From an uncultured Clostridia bacterium (GTDB lineage Bacteria > Bacillota > Clostridia > Oscillospirales > Acutalibacteraceae): a stretch of 5,294 bases of DNA. The translations under genes were made by a program, and so were the position numbers. Positions within the stretch are counted from its first letter, which is position 1. Every line of letters starts with the position of its first letter. Below the pieces are notes generated by a model. The model was not told where the DNA came from. It searched no databases and was given only the letters and a program-made list of their open reading frames with translations. The stretch is from the NCBI GenBank assembly GCA_946497265.1, contig CAMMKL010000161.1:1-5294 (forward strand), given 5' to 3'. Positions 1-5,294 of the stretch are shown in pieces.

Positions 1-1017
1 GTCGTCCCCGCCCGTCCGGGCGCCCGATTTGATCTCGCTGACTGCCTGGGCGATCTCTTGGGTTACGTTGCCTTTTACATAATCGATCGTCAGACGCAAA
101 GCGTTTTTAAAGGTCTTGGCCTTAGCGTTGCCGTGTGCCTTGAACACCGGTTTGCTGATCCCCATAATGGGCGCGCCGCCGTACTCATTGTAATCCATCT
201 GTTTTTTGAGTTCCTTCATATTGGACAGGATCAAAGCCGCCGCAATTTTCGTCTTCGCATTTTTCGTGAGGATGTCCTTTATTTTGCCCATCAGGGTCAT
301 AGCCACGCCCTCATAAAGCTTTAAAATCAGGTTGCCCGAAAAACCGTCTGCCACCACCACGTCGGCGGCGTCAACCGGGATATCGCGCGCCTCTATGTTG
401 CCGATAAAATGGATCGGGCTTTGTTTTAACAGGGCAAACGCTTCGTGGCGCAGGTCGTCGCCCTTGTGTTCTTCGGTGCCTACATTGGCCAAGCCGACGC
501 GGGGATTTTTCACCTTCATCACGCGTTCCATATAAATGGAACCCATCACGCCGAATTGCTGAAGCTGCTCGGCGCGGCACTGGACGTTCGCACCGCTGTC
601 GATCAACATAAAGCAGCCGTTTGACTTTGGCATGATGGGGGCAAACCCTACGCGCTGTATCCCTTTGATACGTTTGACAATCAGCCTGGCTCCCACAACC
701 AGAGCGCCGCTGTTGCCGGCAGAGACAAAAGCGTCGCCTTCGCCTGCGGCGAGGCGGCGGAGGCCCTCCGCCATGGAGCAATCCTTTTTGCTTTTCACCA
801 CCTCGCCGGGATGATCCTCCATCGTCAGCACCTGGGGCGCGTGCACAATCTCCATCCGGTTAAGGGAAATATTGTATTCCCGGGCGGTCTTTTTAATCTC
901 TTCCTGGGGGCCGACCAACATCACGTCGATGCCGTATTCTGCTACCGCATCCGCGCAGCCCTTCATAATTTCAAGCGGAGCGTTGTCCCCGCCAAAAGCG
1001 TCTACGATGATCTTCAT
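1..1017 (-). CDS. plsX: Phosphate acyltransferase PlsX, 3' end open at the window edge
   Basis: PlsX converts acyl-ACP and inorganic phosphate into acyl-phosphate, which the membrane acyltransferase PlsY uses to acylate glycerol-3-phosphate; this is the first step of phospholipid synthesis in most bacteria. PlsX is a peripheral enzyme at the inner face of the membrane. The frame gives 339 codons from ATG (1017-1015) with no stop before base 1. Recognisable family segments are MKIIVDAFGGDNAP (1-14), GLRRLAAGEGDAFVSAGNSG (85-104), LIDSGANVQCR (138-148), GLANVGTEEHKGDD (175-188), IEARDIP (208-214), VVVADGFSGN (220-229) and YGGAPIMGISKPVFKAHG (279-296). Family members are usually about 330-350 residues, so the visible part is nearly the whole protein and the stop should lie within a few codons of the left edge. 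The start overlaps the trmFO stop (ATGA). In many Firmicutes acpP and rnc follow plsX; whether they do here lies outside the window. Confidence 0.97.
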   Translation of the reverse strand, partial: MKIIVDAFGGDNAPLEIMKGCADAVAEYGIDVMLVGPQEEIKKTAREYNISLNRMEIVHAPQVLTMEDHPGEVVKSKKDCSMAEGLRRLAAGEGDAFVSAGNSGALVVGARLIVKRIKGIQRVGFAPIMPKSNGCFMLIDSGANVQCRAEQLQQFGVMGSIYMERVMKVKNPRVGLANVGTEEHKGDDLRHEAFALLKQSPIHFIGNIEARDIPVDAADVVVADGFSGNLILKLYEGVAMTLMGKIKDILTKNAKTKIAAALILSNMKELKKQMDYNEYGGAPIMGISKPVFKAHGNAKAKTFKNALRLTIDYVKGNVTQEIAQAVSEIKSGARTGGDD

Positions 1018-2336
1018 AATCTTTCCTGCTCCTTTATGATGATATCCAATTGTTCCAACGCCCGCCGCGAAAGGGCGGCATACCGTTCCTTTTTATCGCG
1101 AATATGCGGTTTAATGGGCGGCAGTACGCCGAAATTCGCCCCCATCGGCTGAAATCGCTTCACCGTTTCATCGCTGATGTATCCGGCCAAAGCGCCCATC
1201 ATGGTCACGCCGGGCAAGAAGAGGGGGTTCTCCCCCCGCAGGCGGCGCACCGCGTTAAGGCCCGCCAAAATTCCGGAGGAAGCCGATTCCATATATCCCT
1301 CTACCCCGGTGATCTGCCCGGCAAAGAAAAGTTCCGGATTCTTTCGCATTTGATACCCGGCGTTGAGCAGGCGGGGGGAGTCGAGGAAGGTATTGCGGTG
1401 CATAACGCCATAACGCATAAAATCCGCCGAATGCAAAGCCGGGATCAACCCGAACACCCTTTTTTGCTCCCCAAATTTTAAGTTTGTTTGAAAGCCTACC
1501 AGATTATAAAGGCTGCCCGCCCGGTTTTCCTTGCGAAGCTGTACTACCGCCCAAGGGCGGCGGCCGGTGCGCGGGTCGCGCAGGCCCACGGGTTTGAGCG
1601 GACCGAAACGCAGGGTATCTTTTCCACGCTGGGCCATCACTTCCACGGGCATGCAACCCTCGTATACTTTCGGGTCGCGCATATCAAAATCATGAACCGG
1701 CGCGCGTTCAGCGGCAAGGAGGGCTTCGTAAAAGCGCTCGTATTCTTCCTTGTTCATTGGGCAATTGATATAGTCGTCGTCTTCGCCTTTGTCGTAGCGG
1801 GAGGCGGTAAAGGCCAGGCCCATGTCCACGCTTTCCGCCGTAACAATCGGCGCGGCGGCGTCATAAAAGCTAAGGCAGCCCCCGCACAGAGCGGAGATGT
1901 CCCGCGCGAGCGCGTCGGAGGTCAGCGGCCCGGTAGCTACCACCGTAATACCCTTTTCCGGCAGCGAACAGACCTCTTCGGATACCACCGTAATGAGGGG
2001 ATGCGCCCGGATCTGTTCGGTCGCGAGCCTGGAAAATTCACCGCGGTCCACCGCGAGCGCACCGCCCGCCGGGACGGCGCTCCGATCGGCACATTCCATC
2101 AACAGGGAACCGAACCGGCGCATTTCTTCCTTTAAAAGCCCGGCCGCGCTTTCCACCCGCATGGCCTTTAGGGAATTGGAGCAAATCAGTTCGGCAAATA
2201 AGGGGCTTTCATGAGCGGGGGAATATTTCCCCGGTTTCATCTCGTACAAAAGCACCGGTACGCCCGCCCGGGCAATCTGCCAAGCGGCTTCGCAGCCCGC
2301 CAACCCGGCTCCTATGACTGTTATTTTCGTCTCCAT
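1014..2336 (-). CDS. trmFO: Methylenetetrahydrofolate--tRNA-(uracil-5-)-methyltransferase TrmFO
   Basis: TrmFO uses 5,10-methylenetetrahydrofolate as carbon donor and reduced FAD as reductant to make 5-methyluridine at position 54 (T-loop) of tRNA; it replaces the SAM-dependent TrmA in most Gram-positive bacteria. The 440-residue length is normal for the family. The N-terminus has the dinucleotide-binding motif VIGAGLAGCEAA (7-18), with Glu32 of YEMKP positioned to bind the FAD ribose. The family signature FAELICSNSLKA (48-59) contains Cys52, and YEGCMPVEVMAQRGKDTLR (225-243) contains Cys228; by position these match the two cysteines studied in Bacillus TrmFO (Cys53 and Cys226). The C-terminal FAD-contact segment is FFAGQITGVEGYMESASSG (337-355). 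The older name Gid (glucose-inhibited division protein relative) refers to the same family; GidA/MnmG is excluded by length and by the CSNSLK signature. It overlaps topA by 1 nt and plsX by 4 nt. No damage is seen. Confidence 0.98.
   Translation of the reverse strand: METKITVIGAGLAGCEAAWQIARAGVPVLLYEMKPGKYSPAHESPLFAELICSNSLKAMRVESAAGLLKEEMRRFGSLLMECADRSAVPAGGALAVDRGEFSRLATEQIRAHPLITVVSEEVCSLPEKGITVVATGPLTSDALARDISALCGGCLSFYDAAAPIVTAESVDMGLAFTASRYDKGEDDDYINCPMNKEEYERFYEALLAAERAPVHDFDMRDPKVYEGCMPVEVMAQRGKDTLRFGPLKPVGLRDPRTGRRPWAVVQLRKENRAGSLYNLVGFQTNLKFGEQKRVFGLIPALHSADFMRYGVMHRNTFLDSPRLLNAGYQMRKNPELFFAGQITGVEGYMESASSGILAGLNAVRRLRGENPLFLPGVTMMGALAGYISDETVKRFQPMGANFGVLPPIKPHIRDKKERYAALSRRALEQLDIIIKEQERL
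1024..1035 (-). promoter_or_regulatory. plsX ribosome binding region within the trmFO 3' end
   Basis: Two candidate Shine-Dalgarno elements precede the plsX ATG on the minus strand: AAAGGAG (1035-1029), 11 nt upstream, and AGGA (1027-1024), 6 nt upstream. Both lie in the last codons of trmFO. The second has the more usual spacing, the first the better match. Together they support the ATG at 1017-1015 as the start. Confidence 0.7.
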
Positions 2337-4426
2337 TATTCCTCGTTCTTCTCTTCTACACGTTCATAGCCGCAGTCCGGGGTGACGCAGTAGATGCGCG
2401 GCTTTTTGCCTTTTTTCTTCAACAGGGTTTTTCCACAGCGCGGGCACTTCTCCTGAATGGGTTCGTCCCACGAAACAAAGTCGCATTCCGGGTAATGGTC
2501 GCAGCCGTAAAAAATGCGGCCCTTTTTCGTTTTCTTTTCAATCACCTTGCCGCCGCACTTGGGGCATTCGGCGCCTGTTTCTTTGACAAGCTTTTTAATG
2601 TTTTTGCATTCCGGATAGCCGGGGCAGGCGATAAACCGGCCGTAGCGCCCGGTTTTGATGACCATCTGGCGGCCGCACTTTTCGCAGATGATATCCGTTT
2701 TGTCCTCTTCCAGCTGAATTTTAACGCCCTGCATCTCATCTTTGGCTTTTTTAAGAGTTTTTTCAAAATCGCCGTAGAAATCATGCAGGATCTGCACCCA
2801 TTCCTTTTCGCCGTCTTCGATGGTATCCAGATCTTTTTCCATGGCGGCGGTAAATTTGACATTCACTATTTTAGGAAACCGCTCTTTCATCAGTTTGGTG
2901 GCTACCTCGCCTAGCTCGGTGGGCTTAAGCACCTTGCTCTCCCTAGTGACGTAACCGCGGCCGACAATGGTGGTAATCGTGGCCGCGTAAGTCGAGGGGC
3001 GGCCAATACCGTTCTCCTCCAGCGCTTTGATCAGGGAAGCCTCCGTATAGCGCGGGGGCGGCTGGGTAAAGTGCTGGTTGGGAACCAGCTCTTTTACGCG
3101 GGCTTTCATCCCTTCCTCAAGCGGCGGAAGGGTACCTTCGCTTTCTCCCGTTTCATCCTTGCTTTCTTCGTACAGCACGGTAAATCCGTCAAAGGTGACC
3201 CGATAGCCGGAGGCTTTGAAAAGGTAATCCCCGGCGGTGATATCCGCCTGGGTCGTACTTTGCAGGCAGTTGGCCATCTGGCAGGCAATAAAGCGTTCCC
3301 AGATGAGCTTATAGAGCTTATATTGGTCTGAGGTAAGGCTGTCTTTTACCTGATCCGGCGTCAGTCCCGGCATAGAGGGGCGAATCGCCTCGTGGCCGTC
3401 CTGCGCGTTGGCACGGGATTTGAACACGCGCGGCTTGTCGGGCAGATATTTCGGGCCGTATTTCTGTTCAATGAACTCCTTGGCGTCCCGGATGGCATCT
3501 TCGGAAATACGCAGGGAGTCGGTTCTCATATAGGTAATAAGACCTACCGCGCCCATATCCCTGATTTCCACGCCTTCGTAAAGCTCCTGCGCCGCCTTCA
3601 TGGTGCGCCGGGCCTGGAAGCCCAGCTTGCGGCTGGCTTCCTGTTGTAACGTGGAGGTGATAAACGGCGGGGCGGGCGATTTGCGCCGGGTGCCTTTTTT
3701 CACCTTTGTTATGACAAACTCCGCGTCCTTAAGGGCTTCCATTATTTTATCGGCCTGTTCGCCGTTTTCAATCTTGATCTTTCCGTTTGCATCGCCATAA
3801 AAACTAGCGGCAAATTGCTTACGGCTGCCCTGTGGAATCAGCTTGGCGTCGATCGACCAATACTCTTCCGGCTGAAAGGCGCGGATTTCTTCCTCCCGGT
3901 CCACAATGATACGCACAGCCACCGATTGTACGCGGCCGGCGGAAAGGCCGCGGCGGATTTTCTGAGATAAAAACGGGCTTAGCTTGTAACCCACCAAGCG
4001 GTCCAAAATGCGGCGCGCCTGCTGGGCGTTTACAAGATCCAAATCGATTTTACGTGGAGAGGACATTCCGTTGGAAACGCCCGTTTTGGTAATTTCATTA
4101 AATGTCACACGGTTTTTTTCATCCAGATCCAGGCCCAGCAAATAGGCCAGATGCCAGGAAATCGCTTCCCCTTCGCGGTCGGGGTCGGTGGCAAGCAGAA
4201 CAGAATCGCTTTCTTTTGCGGCGCTGGTCAACTCTTCCACCAGTTTTTCCTTTCCTTTGATCACTTCATATTTGGGTTTGAAATCGTGTTTGACGTCCAC
4301 GCACAGGCGCGCTTCCGGCAAATCCCGCACATGGCCCATGGAGGCGATTACCGAATAATCTCCCCCCAAGTATTTCTGTATGGTTTTCGCCTTGGCGGGC
4401 GATTCCACAATTACCAGTTTTGACAT
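2336..4426 (-). CDS. topA: DNA topoisomerase I (type IA, omega protein)
   Basis: TopA relaxes negatively supercoiled DNA by nicking one strand, forming a 5'-phosphotyrosine link and passing the other strand; it balances gyrase behind RNA polymerase. The protein has 696 residues, close to the roughly 690 of Bacillus TopA. The N-terminal Toprim domain has Glu8 in VIVESPAKAKT and the acidic triad D81, D83, E85 in ATDPDREGEAISWHL. The core contains GLSAGRVQSVAVR (160-172), FITSTLQQEASRKLGF (255-270), the active-site Tyr299 in GLITYMRTDS, DGHEAIRPS (343-351) and the conserved YTEASLIKALEENGIGRPST (460-479). The C-terminus carries three C4 zinc fingers: C581/C584/C601/C607, C621/C624/C642/C648 and C661/C664/C680/C685, ending in an acidic tail (EEKNEE). 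All expected catalytic residues are present. ATG and a strong ribosome binding site fix the start. The TAA stop overlaps the trmFO start by one base. Confidence 0.99.
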   Translation of the reverse strand: MSKLVIVESPAKAKTIQKYLGGDYSVIASMGHVRDLPEARLCVDVKHDFKPKYEVIKGKEKLVEELTSAAKESDSVLLATDPDREGEAISWHLAYLLGLDLDEKNRVTFNEITKTGVSNGMSSPRKIDLDLVNAQQARRILDRLVGYKLSPFLSQKIRRGLSAGRVQSVAVRIIVDREEEIRAFQPEEYWSIDAKLIPQGSRKQFAASFYGDANGKIKIENGEQADKIMEALKDAEFVITKVKKGTRRKSPAPPFITSTLQQEASRKLGFQARRTMKAAQELYEGVEIRDMGAVGLITYMRTDSLRISEDAIRDAKEFIEQKYGPKYLPDKPRVFKSRANAQDGHEAIRPSMPGLTPDQVKDSLTSDQYKLYKLIWERFIACQMANCLQSTTQADITAGDYLFKASGYRVTFDGFTVLYEESKDETGESEGTLPPLEEGMKARVKELVPNQHFTQPPPRYTEASLIKALEENGIGRPSTYAATITTIVGRGYVTRESKVLKPTELGEVATKLMKERFPKIVNVKFTAAMEKDLDTIEDGEKEWVQILHDFYGDFEKTLKKAKDEMQGVKIQLEEDKTDIICEKCGRQMVIKTGRYGRFIACPGYPECKNIKKLVKETGAECPKCGGKVIEKKTKKGRIFYGCDHYPECDFVSWDEPIQEKCPRCGKTLLKKKGKKPRIYCVTPDCGYERVEEKNEE
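2340..2344 (-). promoter_or_regulatory. trmFO ribosome binding site within the topA 3' end
   Basis: On the minus strand GAGGA (2344-2340) stands only 3 nt before the trmFO ATG, inside a longer purine-rich run (to about 2357) that also encodes the acidic EEKNEE tail of TopA. The spacing is shorter than usual, so initiation may rely on ribosomes that have just terminated at the overlapping TAATG. No better start exists nearby: the FAD-binding beta strand begins within a few residues of this Met. Confidence 0.6.
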
Positions 4427-4434
4427 AACTCTTA

Positions 4435-4442
4435 ATCACCTT
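4435..4442 (-). promoter_or_regulatory. topA ribosome binding site overlapping the dprA stop codon
   Basis: Read on the minus strand, AAGGTGAT (4442-4435) lies 8 nt upstream of the topA ATG (4426-4424). It is a strong Shine-Dalgarno match, and it supports this ATG as the start. The dprA stop TGA (4438-4436) is embedded in it, so a ribosome terminating on dprA sits on the topA initiation signal. This suggests translational coupling, which is an inference. Confidence 0.85.
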
Positions 4443-5294
4443 ATTTTTTGATAGCTTCTGCCGGGCAATGCCTGCAACAGTCCGGAAAGTTCTAATTCCG
4501 TTACCGCACGCAATAGCATTCCCATTGGAAGCTTTGTTTTTTCCAACAACTGCTCCACCGGCTGCGCATCTTTGGTAAGAACTCCATAAAGAAGTTTCCC
4601 CTCACAGGATAACGAATCCAGCAATTCGGGCAACGCCAATTTTTCCGAAGGTTCGAAATCCGTTTGCATTGGCCCTACCTTTTTCTTGATCCGGGATGGT
4701 TCCATCTGCGCTATAACAGAGATAACGCCGCTTGCCGCCCCCGGTTCCTTAAAATGGGGCTGTAGGGTATCAGCCCCCACCGAAGTCAGCCCATATTCTT
4801 CTAAGATATCCGCCGCTTGGGTTACAAGCTTTGCCCCGCTTTTGATCAATTCGTTGGTCCCGCAAGAGGCCACGCTGCGCACATCCCCAGGCACGGCGAA
4901 CACATCCCGCCCCTGTTCCAGCGCAAGGTTCGCCGTAATCAGCGAACCGCTTTTCCTCCCGGCTTCCACCACCAAAGTGCCCTGGCACAAACCCGAGATG
5001 ATGCGGTTTCTCATGGGAAAATAGTAACCGGCCGCCGGAGTATCGGGTGGGTATTCGCTGCAAAGGGCTCCCGTTTGGGAAATCGCATAGCGCAGGTCGA
5101 TGTTCTCCGCCAGATACGGGGTGTTGATTCCACAGCCCAGCACCGCGACGGTCAACCCTCCGCCTTGCAAGGCGCCCTTATGGGAGGCGGAATCCACCCC
5201 CAGCGCGCCGCCGCTTACAACGGTAACGCCTGCGCGCGCCAGCTCCATACCAAACTGAAACGCCAAATTCTTTCCGTACGGAGTTGCCTGCCGG
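4436..5294 (-). CDS. dprA: DNA-processing protein DprA (Smf), N-terminus cut off by the window edge
   Basis: DprA binds single-stranded DNA that enters during natural transformation, protects it and loads RecA; in non-competent species it is widely conserved with a less certain recombination role. It acts in the cytoplasm. The frame is open to the right edge, beginning RQATPYGKN, which matches the family's G-x-R...YG segment, so the TTG at 5266-5264 is an internal Leu codon and not the start. Counting that Leu as 1, the Rossmann-like DprA domain shows SGGALGVD (18-25), GALCSEYP (66-73), FPMRNRIISGL (83-93), VVEAGRKSGSLIT (99-111), VFAVPG (122-127) and CGTNELIKSGAKLV (135-148). A variable linker follows (about 160-220), then a winged-helix-like C-terminal domain (about 222-272). 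About 285 residues are visible; the family is usually near 360-370, so roughly 80-90 residues, including the N-terminal helical domain, lie outside. The frame stops with TGA inside the topA ribosome binding site. No frameshift is seen. Confidence 0.97.
   Translation of the reverse strand, partial: RQATPYGKNLAFQFGMELARAGVTVVSGGALGVDSASHKGALQGGGLTVAVLGCGINTPYLAENIDLRYAISQTGALCSEYPPDTPAAGYYFPMRNRIISGLCQGTLVVEAGRKSGSLITANLALEQGRDVFAVPGDVRSVASCGTNELIKSGAKLVTQAADILEEYGLTSVGADTLQPHFKEPGAASGVISVIAQMEPSRIKKKVGPMQTDFEPSEKLALPELLDSLSCEGKLLYGVLTKDAQPVEQLLEKTKLPMGMLLRAVTELELSGLLQALPGRSYQKIR

Larger units (their letters stand above)
1..5294 (-). other. Inferred dprA-topA-trmFO-plsX operon
   Basis: All four genes face the same way with a 9-nt gap, a 1-nt overlap and a 4-nt overlap between successive members. 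There is no room for a promoter or a Rho-independent terminator between any pair, and I see no hairpin followed by a T run on the coding strand. The promoter should lie upstream of dprA, beyond the right edge, and the transcript should continue past plsX, beyond the left edge. A promoter inside a coding region cannot be excluded by reading alone. Confidence 0.8.

Noticed and set aside
756..772. A perfect 7-bp inverted repeat with a 3-nt loop (GGCGGAG/CTCCGCC)
   Set aside because: It lies inside plsX, encodes ordinary family residues (EGLRRL region) and has no T tract or regulatory context; chance in GC-rich coding sequence explains it.
371..781. A 136-codon minus-strand frame within plsX
   Set aside because: It overlaps plsX in another frame, is biased towards Arg and Pro as expected from a shifted GC-rich frame, and the plsX frame carries every conserved family motif.
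1488..2135. A 215-codon open frame on the plus strand opposite trmFO
   Set aside because: It lies entirely antisense to a well-conserved gene, its translation resembles no family I know, and long antisense frames are common opposite genes of this codon composition.
2495..2914. A 139-codon plus-strand frame opposite the 3' part of topA, rich in Phe and Ala
   Set aside because: The Phe-rich look is simply the complement of Lys and Glu codons of TopA; no ribosome binding site or recognisable domain is seen.
3931..3952. A 7-bp GC-rich inverted repeat (CGCGGCC, 8-nt loop, GGCCGCG) as a terminator
   Set aside because: It lies in the conserved GLSAGRVQS coding segment of topA and has no T run after it on the coding strand.
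4442..4450. A-rich run near the dprA stop (CAAAAAATA on the minus strand) as a programmed frameshift site
   Set aside because: The run is not in the codon phase required for a canonical -1 slippery heptamer, and dprA already ends normally just after it.
4436..5266. A dprA start at the TTG codon 5266-5264
   Set aside because: The frame continues upstream to the window edge with conserved DprA residues (RQATPYG), so this codon is an internal Leu and the real start is outside.

Overview
The window is a solid block of four housekeeping genes, all on the minus strand and read from right to left: dprA (5' end beyond the right edge), topA, trmFO and plsX (3' end at or just beyond the left edge). 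There is almost no non-coding DNA. The only gap between genes is 9 nt (dprA/topA); topA/trmFO overlap by 1 nt (TAATG) and trmFO/plsX by 4 nt (ATGA). This looks like one co-transcribed, translationally coupled unit. I see no RNA gene, mobile element, CRISPR array, terminator or convincing promoter.

The gene content suggests a member of the Firmicutes, most likely a Clostridia-type bacterium with moderately GC-rich DNA. The dprA-topA-trmFO order is the classic Firmicutes arrangement. The folate-dependent tRNA methyltransferase TrmFO is typical of Gram-positive bacteria, and the start regions carry purine-rich Shine-Dalgarno sequences. In Bacillus, trmFO is followed by a recombinase/protease/codY block; here plsX follows instead, which from memory fits the Clostridia (Oscillospiraceae-like) better. 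That taxonomic placement is an inference.

Layout by position: 5294-4436, DprA, which loads RecA onto incoming single-stranded DNA; 4426-2336, DNA topoisomerase I with three C-terminal zinc fingers; 2336-1014, TrmFO, which makes m5U54 in tRNA; 1017-1, PlsX, which makes acyl-phosphate for phospholipid synthesis. The proteins do not share a pathway. The cluster joins DNA processing and topology, tRNA modification and membrane lipid synthesis, probably for shared growth-linked expression rather than a shared reaction.

I looked for an undescribed system and did not find one. All four proteins match well-known families with their key residues in place. The remaining open frames on both strands are shadows of these genes. 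The points worth a second look are the gene junctions, the trmFO-plsX adjacency and a small motif variation in DprA.
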